A stretch of 64,000 bases of DNA from assembly GCA_017979445.1 (NCBI GenBank), contig JADQWC010000627.1, forward strand, positions 31,001 to 95,000, in the 5' to 3' direction. This stretch comes from Akebia trifoliata. Its lineage: Eukaryota; Streptophyta; Magnoliopsida; Ranunculales; Lardizabalaceae. This document shows, in pieces, positions 47,359 through 59,160 of the stretch. The position numbers and the translations under genes are program-made. Within the stretch, counting starts at the first letter, position 1, and each line of letters starts with the position of its first letter. Under the pieces are notes generated by a model. The model was not told the DNA's origin. It saw nothing but the letters and a program-made list of their open reading frames with translations, and made no database searches.

Positions 47359-47741
47359 ACAATGCCAATAATGACTTGGGCCTATACCCACTACATCACA
47401 ACTGGGTACCATTGTGGAGAACTTGACTTCGAAAGAAGATTTCCAAGTCCAGTTTTCTCATTGTGAATTAATGTCACCCACAAACCAAAGTCCATCTCAG
47501 ACTCATCTAAATGTATAGTAGCCTCAAAGCATTGTAGCACACTTGGAAATATGAATGAGTACACTAGCACAATCCTCCCCTAACTTGCATTAGCCCATCA
47601 ACATCCTACCAGTCCTCTTCCCTCATACTAATTAACTTATTTAAGAGCATTAACTAAACAGAAAACATAAATTTGTGTGAGATAGATGGAAGGTAGAAAT
47701 ACCTAACAATGAATCATCTCCGGAAAATATACTTTTAAGTT

Positions 47742-50700
47742 CTAATTAGCATTGCGATTAAGCAACCCTTGAAACGACAAATACAGATCTTTGTTGTCTA
47801 GGCCAAATATCTCTTCTGCCTTCCTCAACGTCTCCTGAATGAAACACATAACCATTTTTTTTCTAATTCAGTGTGCATTATACATGGCCAAGAGACTCAA
47901 TTGCACAATATTAAAAAACTCGTGAAGGGGTCAATAACAGAATACCTCCCGGGATTGCTTTTGAGCATTCAGCTCCTTGATGTTAGCTAAAAATGCACTG
48001 AATTGCTCATAAGAGAGACGGGTCCTGAAATACATAAATTCCAAAAGACATTCTTAGGAGTGCCTCAATTATTAATTGAAGTAAAGCATCTCAATTCAAC
48101 AAGCGGAACGGACCTGGCTTGGCGGAAGAACTCCTTTCCATCAATCCGAGGAGTGCGGGCTAACAATATCACAACACATATAAAGAAAATGCTATACTTA
48201 GATAAGAAAAAAAATGCTTGTATCAAACAATGTTATTTGCAAAAGCACATGTATCCTGATGATGAAGTATGTTTCCTAGCATTCTTTTTCCATTCTTGTT
48301 AATGGCTCTCCTGAAGATTTCTTTAGGAGTTCACGAGGTTTGCGTCAGGGCGACCCTTTATCCCCCTTCTTGTTCTTGGTAGTGGCTAAGGCTGAGGCTT
48401 TAGGGAGGGTGATTGGTAAAGCGTACTGCTTAGAATCCCAATATATTTCCTTTCTCTTTTCACGTTGCCTAAGAGCGTGGAGCTGAAACTGGATAAAATG
48501 TTTAGAGACTTCTTGTGGCATTATAGGGAAGGGAAAAAATCAAACTATATTTGGTGAGTTGGAAAAATGTATGCACAGTAAAGAGATTGGGGGGCCTTGG
48601 ATTTAGAAAATTAGGAGTCTTGAATGTGGCTTTATTAGGGAAGTGATTTCGAAGGTTTGGAGTTGATCAAGAAGAGTACTGACGAAAAGTGATTGCGGAG
48701 AAATTTGGCGAGGACATTTTCAGGTAGGAGAGTGGAGAGTTAAAGTTCTCATGGGTGTGAGATTTGGAAAGGTATCTTAAGGTTCTGCCTCAATTCAAGA
48801 AAATGGTTTCTTTTATAGTAAGAAGGGGTGACAAGGTTAGATTTTGGGAAGACTCGTTGTGCAGTGTGGGTCCTTTGAAGGAGAGATTCCCCTCAATATT
48901 TTCCATTTCTAGAAAAAGGAATCTCCCAGTGGCAAGCTTTCATGGGTTTAGGTGGTAGATGTTGGGACTTCGGGTTTAGGAGGCCGCTTAATGATTGAGC
49001 TACCGGAGATGTTGGACTTGTTGACTTGCTTAGACAACGTGCCAAGAAATTCGACAGGAGAAGACTTGAGAGTTTGGGACACTAATAGCAAAGGGTTTTT
49101 CTCAGTGAGGGACTTTTATAATGATTTAAATAGGACTGGGGAACCAACCTTTCCACATCTGCCTGTGTGGGGCTCAAGCACTGGTGGATTTACATTGGGG
49201 ACAATGGAATACTTTCCCCCACAAGAATTTTCAAAGTCTTTTAGAATTTATGAACTACTAGGACAACATTATATTGAGGAATAAAAGAAATGTCACTATT
49301 GCCCTCACAAAAAAAAATTACTCTTGTTTGCCCCCACAAATTTTTCCACTCTCAATTGCCCCCACGTGAGCAAAATCCTAGCTTCGTGCCCCAGGCCCAA
49401 GAGTGTTGTCTAAGGTGGCTTTCTTTATGTGGACAGCTATGAAGAAAATGATTCTAACGGTTGATCAGTTGAGGAAAAGAGGTTTTTGTGTCCCGAACTG
49501 TTGTTGCGTGTGCTTGTTAAATGAAGAATTGGTAAATCATCTCCTATTGCATTGCCCCTTGGCAAAAGAGATGTGGATTCACTTTTACTCCTTGTTTGGA
49601 GTAGAATCTTGCATGCCGGGTATCGTGAGAGAAGTTTTTGATGAGTGGATTCAATTGTAAAGTGGGTTTCATTCTTTTAAAAGGTTGCCATGGAGCTTAA
49701 CTCCGTTTGTGATTACTTGGGGTGTATGGAAGGAAAGAAATGCTAGAATCTTCGAAGGAAAGGAGCAATCATCTCAAGAGCTATGTCTATCGATCCTTGG
49801 GCTTTTGTTCTTTTGGTGCAAGATCTTTAAGGAGTTCAAAGGGGTGTTCTTCTCAGTTCACTAGGAGTCTGTTTGTAATCTGTCTAAGGTTTAGCTCGGT
49901 GGTTGTGCTCTGTTTCCATTTTGTTTCTTATTTTTCTTTTTTGGGGTTGGTCAGCTCGACCTCTCCTTTTTGTTTGCTGTTTTTTTTTTCCTCGCTATTA
50001 ATAAAAAACACATTTGTCTGAAGGGTTTACTTGTAATTTAAAATATTAAATAAATGGTGGTTTTGAAGATTACATAGTAAAAATATATATTTTTGTAATT
50101 TTGAAAATTAACTCAATGCAATTTTAGGGATTTGCGATTTCAATTTTATTGGTTTTTGACCAAAATTACCCTGATTATATTAAATTCAAATATTAAGGTG
50201 AAGGTATTTTTGGAATCCAAATTTTGGTGTTCAACCACTTCAACTCTGCCTTCTCTCATTATAATGGTAAAGATGTTCTAATCTTAAGGGGATTCATTTC
50301 TTGGTGAACCTGGCAATGGGCGTCCACGAGGAGGAGAGCTTGCCGCAGAAGACTGTTGACTCGGTGGGTACCATGACTTCAACACAGTCCGTCCTTCATA
50401 TTGATGTTTAGTGGGCGAGGTGGTGCCAGAGGTCATTTTAGGGGATCCAGCAGTGGAGTATCCTCTAGGGGAACCACCAGTAGAAATCATTTTTGGGGTT
50501 CCAGTTGGAGTAAACCTTGGTGTGATGTATGGAGTCAGAGAGAATCTCTGTCCAACATGTCTTGAAGCTGTAAAACCCAAGTCAACTTAAAAAGCATCAA
50601 AGATAACACCAAAATTATAAAACATGAGCATTATTCAACAAAAGAGGCTGTCCACTTACCATCTTCAGCTGGGTTACCCGTTTCTGTAGAACCACTCACA

Positions 50701-53700
50701 AGATTGGTTGCTAGGTAGCTGCCGTTTGTTCCTTCATCTGAGGCATCACGGATTTAAGATAAATATGTACTGATATCAGAAAACCATCAACAAACGTAAA
50801 CTAAGTTAGTAGGGCTTAAAATGGGTCGGGTTTGGGTCAGATCTGACTATATCCATATCCAGATCTGAATTTGTTATTTAAATCCTATTACCTAAAACCA
50901 TTTTGCTTTCACTAAATCTGCATCCAACCCAACCGACTTACTTGATTCAAGTCGATCAGGTCAAATATTTGACCATTCAACATTTTCTTGCTTTATTTCT
51001 TTTCTAATTTCTATATTATTCTATTTTAAAATTATAATTTTTTTAAGTTATGGGAATTCATGTTATATTAAAGTAGTAGAATAAAGAGATTTTGAAAAAC
51101 AAAAAAATATAGTTTTCAAAGCAATAGGCGGATATACAGGTGGATCCGTATCCAACTGTGATCAAGGGACGTCAACCCATATGCAACCAATTTTTTCATT
51201 CGGGTCTCCTCCAAGGGTCCAAACGCGCAAAAATTAGATTCCGATCACTCGGATTTCGGATAAAATCTGACCCATTTTATGCCCTATAAGTTAGGCTCCT
51301 CCAATAATGAGAAAAAGTTACAGCTATTAAGCATTATGGTACATATTCCAAATAATCAAAATCCCCATCGTCAAAGTATATGTACCCTTTAAAGAGTAGG
51401 CTTTGGCAACTGATTGGTCACAGGTCCCTATATCAACAGTTTCAGCTAGCTGCGAGAAAAAAAAAAAGCAAAATAGAGTTCTAAGCTCTTGGAACAATAA
51501 TCATCCATAGGTTACACTTGCACCATATGAAAAAAACAAAAAATTGCACAGAAAAAGAATCATAAGAGCCATTTACAACTGGGTTGGACTAGTTCAGAAT
51601 CTTACAGACGAATTATCATCATTGAGTGACTGCATCAGTTGCCTCTTAAATGTCTCCAACTGTCAGAACAACTAGAGTTTAGTTTGTATCATTGTGAGCC
51701 AATAAAAAATGGCAAGAGGAGAAGGATATCTTTGTTAGATAAACGGCAGTGTTGAAGAAATACTATGATGATGTCTACATTAATCAAGAACCAAACAAAA
51801 AGTGATCCTTACAAGAACAATCATGCAACTTTATGTCAAAAAAATGAAAAGGAGTCATCACAACCTTTGCAATCAGAACAAGCATCCACTATTTTTTTTT
51901 AATAGATAAAGATATTTAATGAAATACGTACAAAGACAAAATCAACTGTTCACCTTGCAAATCAAGTCCCATCTAAACAACAAATCCTCAGACAACACTC
52001 CTTCAAGTTCTAACAAAAGTTTACACACAAAGGATAAGCTCAAAGTAGAGATATGATCTCCTGAAGGGAGTGTTCCTTCGCATAAAATATCCTATTGTTC
52101 CTCTCCTTCTAGATGCCCCAACAACCACAAAAGGAACAACTTTCCATAGAATCTGCTCTTTGTCAACAAAGATCTTGGATCACTAGCTTTGGAATAAAGG
52201 AAGCATAGAGCTAGGAAAACACCATGAGGTACAAAGCAAGGTAAAAAAGTGGGCCTACACCTCACAAGTGAAATCAAAGTAAATTAAGAGGTGATTAACA
52301 AATTCACCATTCAATTTGCATAATATGCAAAAAATCCAAAGATACAATTCCCCTAGCTATGATGTGATAGGCGGTTAAGAGTTCAAATCCGCAATACAAA
52401 CAAAAAAGGCTACGTACTTTGGATAGGATTTTAGGATCCAAGAACACAAAAGATGGAGAGTCAAGCATAAGATATATAATGATTTGATCGAGAACTTACC
52501 ATCTTGACTACAAGCCTAAACTCTTCGATCCTCCCTAGATAAAAAAATTGAGAGCAAGGGAGATGAGATTGATAAGATTAGCAGTTTCTTGGATGTCCCA
52601 ATTATTGAAACCTCAACCGAAAGTCCCAAGATAGTTCTACTCCTTCCTAAACAATGGAGCTACACACCGACAAGCCTTTCTTTTATAACATCAAATCAAA
52701 CTTGGGAACTGGTCCTAAAGGGGATTCTCATTTCACCAAAGAACACTCCTTCCCCCCCCCGCAAACACACACTCACAAAAAAAAAAAGGAATAAAAGAAG
52801 CACTTTATTCCCTCTACTGTTTGTTTACTTTCCCAGTGGCTGATAGTTTTGCCTTTTTATCAATAGGAAAATCAAAATTTTATTAGAAAAGCTGTCGAGA
52901 TGACAAACCCAAGGAAAAGCTAGTTTTGCCTTTACTTCCTTGGATGATTTTCCAAACTAGGGAAATTTTCCCGAAAATAGATATTTCTATTTCCCCTGAA
53001 ACATCCACTGGAATGCACACTAAAATACATGGGCAAATGACATGGATGCCTACCAAGATCTCTCCTTGGGGCCCCCAAACCTAAGTCCGGTTTGTATCCC
53101 CTTTCGATATGGTGTCACTGGAAGGTGCATAGGATGCTGATGTTAAGGTTTGAGCGCACTTTGGTGGAGTAATAGGCGGCTCATAGAACAAAGATAGTGC
53201 AACAAGCGTTGAAGGCAATCTTGGTGCAAAGAGGCATCTTGCAGGTGTGAGACTGTCCTTTCCAGTAGTATCGCTGCTGTCTTTTTTGCAGCTTTTGTTG
53301 TTGCTGGAACCATGTGGTATGGTCCAGTAACTACCCCGATTCCCACTCTTCATCAGTGGGATCAGGGATACTTCCAGAAAGAAATATATCAAAGTGGCAC
53401 CAGCCTAGCTGAAAATCCCTTTATGTGTGGCCATCTCAACACCTAATGGTATCTAATAGGCACGAACCCCTTAGTACATGTGGCAGTCCATTTTGCATTC
53501 TATTTTACTTTATGGTCAAATTAAACAAATTTTGATTCCTCATCAACTATCCCAATCAAAGCACAGACATGAAATACTTGTCACCATGTTATGCCATAAT
53601 CATTAAGCCTTATTCCAAATAATTAGGTGGTATTAGATAAGTAGTAAAATACATACTTTTTTGTGTGATATATACATAGGAGTCACCCCACATAACTTAA

Positions 53701-54753
53701 ATTCATAAGAGTAAAATAATAGAATTGTAAAATTCAAATTTATGAAAAGTACTAAACTGGTAAAAAAAAATTGTAAAATTTTGATGTAAAGGTATTCAGA
53801 CATAAAATATGCATTGCTTGGGTTTAAGATTTGATTTAAATCATATGATCGATATTGTAGTATTTGAATGACACTGAGAACCATATCTTTTATCAAGGCA
53901 TGTATCTTCAGATTTTTTCTTACTGCCTCAATTCGCATTATCTTCAACCTTCCTAATGCCTTTCAGAGCCTCTAAATTGCATCAAAACACTCCCCATTCC
54001 ATGGAGATTTGACTAGGAATCCCAAATAGCCTTAGTTTGGTGTTTCACTAAACTAAAGAACTAAAGGATGGAATCAGCACCAGCCAAAATGCAAAGTTTG
54101 CATCTTATATAGGTGGGCAATTATAAGTGGTTGAAGACTCCTAATTTCACTCAACTTGGGTGTATTCATCAGAATTACTAAAAAGCACGCATTTGTTCAA
54201 TCAATGACAAACTTTTGAGCTTGCTGTCATTGAATTTTAGCTGCTTGGCAGAATGTGATAAATTAGAAGTGTAAAAACTTCAATCACTGTACTTTTCTAC
54301 AATTCCACCTCCGACGTAAGAACTTTCCCACCAAAATGAAAATCCACGAAGCCTTAGGTTGATTGACTGATTGGAAACCACAACACATGTTGAGTAGGGG
54401 TGGCAATGGGTCATGTTCATGTCGTGTTGAGGTAAGGGTATTATGAAAATTTACCAAACCCAACACATTTAATAATTATGTCAAAAACTTAAACCCAAAC
54501 CCAACCCATTTACAAATAGGTATACCTGACCCAACCCATATCTAATCTATTAAATAAAATTCTAATCTTTATTGAAAAAAATAACTTCCATTTCCACCAC
54601 CAAAAAGTAAAATATCATTACTCTAAATAAAGTCACACAACCGTAAACTAAGTTCAATGGTGAAAAACAACTTTCTTTTGATCATGTTTTTGGATGCCAT
54701 AATGTGCTGTGGTCTTAAAACTTTCCTTACTTAGTAAGGAAAGTGTTTTTCAA

Positions 54754-54786
<33 letters not shown>

Positions 54787-57700
54787 GATTATTGGCTAAG
54801 CAAAGTGTATGTCATTATCACATGAGACATAATAGCCTTACTTAGTAAGATCTTAAATCTTACTGAGGGTCATTTTGCCAATATTAGGAATCAAACACTA
54901 CATACCTCTAGATTTTAATGAAAAAATGGAGTAAAAAAAAATATAAATATAAATAAATAACTTATTAAGAAAAGTGTTTGTTCTTTCCCAAACTGAAGCT
55001 CAACCATTTATTAAGTTAAAATATCTTAAAATACCCTTTATATTTTATAGAATTCGATATAAAAAAATGTATTATGAAAAAATTCTAGGAAATTCTAGAA
55101 AAAAATGAGTAATTTAAACGATTCTTAAATAATTGTTGATATATTTAAAATTACACGTTAATGACAGGATAACTAAACCTGTCTAAATGGGCTAAGAGGG
55201 TTGACACCTAGAACCCAAACCCAATCCATTTAATAATTGTGTTAGACGGGTTGACACTATTATGACCCAAACCCACTAACTTCGTGTCGTTTTCGAGTCT
55301 TGTTTGTGGGTCATGTTGAGATTGCCACCCCTAATGTTGATTTGAAAATTTGTCTTATCATGTCAAAACTATAGATGGAGGTTGCCATTGATAGTTTTAA
55401 TTTCAACAAAGGTAATTTAAGCTTGTCTCAAAGAATAGAATAGTTATTGCACATGGACAGCTTAACCTCATGTCAAGGATGATCATAAAAAGTTTAGGTT
55501 TGTACTCGAAAGAAAACAAGTAAGGTTAGGATTGTGCCAATGAGCAATTCGTTGGATGTGTAATGGTGCCAGCTAGATTGTCATGAGGGCACCACATTGC
55601 ATCAATGACGACAACTAAGTGTCATGGAGATGCCATAGAGCAAATGAGCGAAACCTCAAATAAGTAAACAAGGCATGCTTAGAATGGACTAAATCCTTGG
55701 CCTCCTATTGGCCCCATGACACAACATGAGTGCACATTAGTTCATTGGGGATGCTTGGAGGTGAGGTATGTATACTATGTGGAGGAGAAGCCCTTGTTGG
55801 CACTTCCCTACATAATGCTTTCACGGATGGAAAGTGTCATGATTGTGAATGATGCTTTTTTAGAGAGCACACTACTTGACAAATTAACCATCTTGGAGTT
55901 AGGAAGAGAATCAGATTTGTAGTGGGCTCGAGGGGAAGAATTCTTTTTGGGGAAGATGTTTGGTGCGTGGAGAGGTTCCCTCGTCTAGCTTTACTTTCTA
56001 CGAATAAGGGCTAATCAATGGGTTCTTTTTGGAATGTTGATGAGGGAGTAGGAGGTTGGGACCTGGGTTTGAGAAGAAATTTAAATAATTGGGAATTGGA
56101 AGGAGTGGCACGACTGTTATAGTGTCTTGATGGGGCTAGAATAAAAAACACGGCGAGAGACAAGCTTTGTTGGGTAAGTAGTACTTCTAGGGTATTCTCA
56201 GTAGGCTCGTTCTACAAGTCGTAGCTTCAAGTACTAGTTTCCCAATGAAGGACGTGTGGGGTCAGAAAGTTCCTTCGAAGGTGACCTTCATTATTTGGTG
56301 TGCCATACTAAGGAAGTCCCTAACCATGGACTAGCTCATTAGAAGAGGCGTGCAAGGGCCAAATGCTTGCTTTGTCTTCGGGATGAAGAGTCAATTGATC
56401 ATTTGCTTCTCCATTTAGTTTTTTCGAGACAACTATGGAGTTTCTTCCTTGGTAGATTCATAATGAAGGGTTGTATGCATGCTTCAGTTTTGGCTTTGTT
56501 TCAGACTTGGCTAGAGTGAGGAGTCTCTTTTGTAGATGCTAAGATAGTACTAGGGGATATGGAAGGAGCGAAATAGTAGGTGTTTTGAAGGAAGGGGAAT
56601 GGAAGCCTCATCTCTATCTTTCTCGATACCTTCTTGTTTATTTTATTCGTGTAAGTTGTTTGTGGAGTTGAGGGGAGTGTTTTTCGATGATTTTGTTGTT
56701 AGATGAGTTTGGATCTATTCTATTTCCTTTCCTTAGCCTAGTTTCTATGTAACCTTTAGTTAGTCTTCTTGACCACTTTATCAATAAATTTTGTTACCTA
56801 TAAAAAAAAGGTTTCAACTATCAAAGAATGCTTTGACGACACCCACAATATAATTTAGTTACAAGAGGGATATTTATATCCTTACAAAATGCACGTCACA
56901 TCTTGAGCCCATAACTTTGGAATAAGGTATGGACATACACATTTTGAGCCCAAAACATACTTCGAATGATTGGGTACTTTTCCATACTAAATATTCCTAT
57001 TAATAGGGGATCCAAACATGGTGAAGAGATTGGACTAAGAAAACCCTAGGCCCAAGATAATTCTCACATTGACTCTCGCGTTATTAATCACTATAAAGTT
57101 CTCTCCCATTTCTTTCCTTAGTGCCCTTTCTCCTCTTATCTCTCTTCAATGCAACGGCAACCAAATGGCCATTAGCTTTATTTAGGTAGAGATCAAGTGA
57201 ACCTTGTCTACATTAAATCTGATTCATTTAACCATAGCAACATATCCTTATCCATCCATGTACAAGATGATTTGTTGAGAGGGCATATTCAAACCTTTTA
57301 AGGAATAAGTCTTGGTTTTCTCTTCAGTAGAGGTGTTAAAAGCAAACTATACCATTTTGTCTATCCTTTGAAGCATTCCATTTGGAGCTAAACGTGTTTT
57401 CCTTGCTTTTTTCCTCAAGCCACAAGGATCCACATTTTGTTGTCAAAGGTGTTGTAATGATTGTTCTTAAGCATGATCCCACCAGTTTTTCATCAAGGTC
57501 AGTGAAATTTTTTCATCGATTGATACACCCTCAAAGCTTAATAGAAATGTACTCTTTGCATCCTCATCCATCTCACCCTCAAATGAGTAGGACCTTTTAA
57601 TTTCATCCTCCTATTTGTTGTTCTTGCAAGCATGCAATATAGGCAACAATTCTTTGCTCAGGAGTATGAGGATCTATGTCATGGGTCTCATGGCGAGACC

Positions 57701-58898
57701 TTCAAATGTGTGGGATTTAATTTCTTAGAGGATTCAAAAAAGGAACCAGTGCATACATGCTTTAACGACCAAGACTTTTATGAGATAGGCTTTGAAATAG
57801 AAAGTCAAAAACTTGCCACCAACCGACGACTAAATAGCTGCTTTATCTTTCCTTGGTTTCAGAGTGATGAGTTTCAACATAAATTGTGCAACACTTGATG
57901 TAGAAGCAGTTGGGAAATTTGACTCCATTAGTGTCATATGTTATTATATCTTGGAGTGAGATCCATGTACAATCAAAGGTGATCCCTTTGAAGGGGTGAC
58001 CAAACTCTTCCACCAATCAATCAGCATGGTTTCATATTTCAATGAAGTTTAGCAGAGCTACATGATGTTTCATTTTCCATCAAATTACATGAGTTGAGCA
58101 ATTTGGAATCCGACTTTGTGTAGAATTCAAGCTGTATTGTGGGCTCCACATTGTGGGTGTACAACATGGTGGTCATATTATATGATTGTTGAATAGTGCA
58201 TAATCTTGTGGTGAAGGGACAAACCACATGTATGAGAACTCTGAAATTTTCCACTTTAGCTTTTTTATTTTAAATTTTATATGTATAAATCCACTCAAAT
58301 ACAATTTTTTAGAGTAACAGAAATAAAGATCCAATGATAAAGGAGCTCCAAGTTTTGCAGGAACCATTAAAAACTAATAATCAAATAAAGATTGGTCTAC
58401 AAGATATCAAGGAGGCAGGCAGAAAGTGAATATTATTACCTTTGCCAGATCCCTGTTCAATTTCTTTGCAATCATAGAGAGCGAGTCTCGTTCTTTCGAT
58501 AATTTAATCTTTAAAAAAAACAAAAACAAAAGACCATCAATTCAATATTCTCAGAAATGATTATATATATAAAGAGAGAGAGAGAGAGAGAATAAAATCG
58601 TTACGTTTTCATCATTGACGAGCATTAATCGGTGATCAGCCTCCTGATATGCCTGATCGAGTTGCAAAACCCTCTCCTCCAACTCTAATATCACCCGATC
58701 CTTCTCCGAAAGCTTCTGTCGCAAACGCCCAGTCTCCAATTCGAGCTTAGAAACACGAGATGCAATCGCCATTGATGTAATCTTCCTTGCCAAATCTAAT
58801 TGTTCGTACGGATCTGTTGGAATCACAGATAATATCTCGTCTGGTAAATGGAAATCGGTGCCACCGCTTCCACTGCTGTAATTGCTGTTATGCGTCAT
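47742..58898 (-). CDS. At4g15545-like coiled-coil protein, nine exons, apparently intact
   Basis: Exons, minus strand: 58898-58605, 58508-58440, 51659-51606, 51449-51386, 50737-50660, 50567-50310, 48159-48114, 48024-47946, 47834-47742. All eight introns are GT-AG and phases agree, giving 1035 nt and 344 residues; Arabidopsis At4g15545 is about 337. Conserved blocks: [20 protein letters not shown] near residues 16-35, heptad-like coiled coil to about 125, Ser/Pro/Thr-rich middle ([19 protein letters not shown]), then [31 protein letters not shown] and [11 protein letters not shown], ending NRNAN. The start is the first ATG ahead of the conserved block. There is no signal peptide or membrane segment. 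The Arabidopsis relatives have been reported as NAI2-interacting proteins linked to ER bodies (recalled, not checked). Introns 2, 4 and 6 are enlarged by transposons. Confidence 0.93.
48302..50010 (+). mobile_element. LINE (L1-type) fragment in intron 6, antisense to the gene
   Basis: Plus strand. RT motif [16 protein letters not shown] near 48330-48380, then a gap of roughly 250 residues relative to full elements, then MFRDFLWH (about 48498), [19 protein letters not shown] (about 48800), and a zf-RVT domain: [15 protein letters not shown], then [20 protein letters not shown] (49403-49660). The 3' end is A-rich (AATAAAAAAC). Stops and deletions make it inactive. A 215 bp element interrupts it at 49179-49393. 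Confidence 0.88.
49179..49393. mobile_element. 215 bp insertion inside the LINE, possible hAT-type miniature element
   Basis: Flanked by GGCTCAAG (49171-49178) and GGCCCAAG (49394-49401), an 8 bp duplication with one mismatch. Leaving out the insert and one flank joins the LINE in frame as [16 protein letters not shown], the expected zf-RVT approach. Ends are CACTGGTGGA and TGCCCCA; the inverted repeats are weak, so the superfamily is tentative. Confidence 0.7.
50810..51286. mobile_element. hAT-type miniature element in intron 4
   Basis: 477 bp with terminal inverted repeats TAGGGCTTAAAATGGGTCGG and TAGGGCATAAAATGGGTCAG (18 of 20 match), flanked by a perfect 8 bp duplication TAAGTTAG (50802-50809 and 51287-51294). 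An 8 bp duplication is the hAT signature. No transposase is encoded. Without it, intron 4 would be about 163 bp. Confidence 0.93.
51890..52560 (-). mobile_element. LINE 3' fragment in intron 2, same strand as the gene
   Basis: On the minus strand, zf-RVT-like translation [17 protein letters not shown], followed by [12 protein letters not shown]. Further on is a KERNNRIF motif (about 52105-52085) that usually follows this domain. It ends in TCTATTAAAAAAAAA near 51900. Stops interrupt it. The upstream limit is uncertain. Confidence 0.7.
53040..53400 (-). other. GC-richer open stretch in intron 2, unidentified
   Basis: Two overlapping minus frames (53392-53081 and 53346-53143) lie in sequence with fewer AT runs than the surrounding intron. 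One reads [21 protein letters not shown] do not recognise it. It could be a captured gene piece or an unrecognised exon of another transcript. Confidence 0.3.
54395..55333. mobile_element. hAT-type non-autonomous element in intron 2
   Basis: 939 bp, terminal inverted repeat TAGGGGTGGCAAT (13 of 13) at both ends, flanked by ATGTTGAG (54387-54394) and ATGTTGAT (55334-55341), an 8 bp duplication with one mismatch. Inside are GACCCAAACCC-type blocks near both ends and a (TTA)n run at about 54758-54785. No transposase. Confidence 0.88.
55900..56812 (+). mobile_element. LINE 3' fragment in intron 2, antisense to the gene
   Basis: Plus-strand translation with stops follows the end of an L1-type pol: [13 protein letters not shown], then [20 protein letters not shown], then [16 protein letters not shown], the start of zf-RVT. 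It ends with an A-rich tail at 56801-56812. The RT core is absent. Confidence 0.8.
56813..58439. other. Remainder of intron 2 nearest exon 2
   Basis: No gene supported. Plus frames 57382-57600 and 57632-57898 are open, but I recognise no domain. Minus frames at 58039-58367 are AT-rich openings. Confidence 0.45.
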
Positions 58899-59160
58899 CT
58901 TCTTTGCTTTCGAAATCGAATCCCTTAAAAACGAATTTTTTTAAAAAAATTAAAAACCCTAAAAAAAAGCTTTTATGAGCCCTAAACTCTAAACGCTGGA
59001 GAAAAAAAAAATCAGAATTACAGGGACAAGAAGGAGGTTGAGGCTGAAACACGACTACCGAGGAAGCGTTTGGTAAATTGGAATGGAATATATACGTGAT
59101 GGGTTTTTATTTATTTATTTATTATACCTTCTCTCACTTATATATATATATATTATTATT
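58899..59160 (-). promoter_or_regulatory. 5' leader and promoter region of the At4g15545-like gene
   Basis: Upstream of the ATG are a T-rich leader, a telo-box (AAACCCTAA on the plus strand, 58954-58962), an (AAAT)n run at about 59107-59130 and a TATATATATA block at about 59140-59152 that could serve as a TATA box. No start site can be fixed from sequence. Confidence 0.45.

Noticed and set aside
50284..50309. Reading exon 6 on to the TAA at 50284-50286
   Set aside because: A donor GTTCAC after 50310 joins in phase to the conserved [11 protein letters not shown] exon at 48159; reading through would lose the conserved C-terminus.
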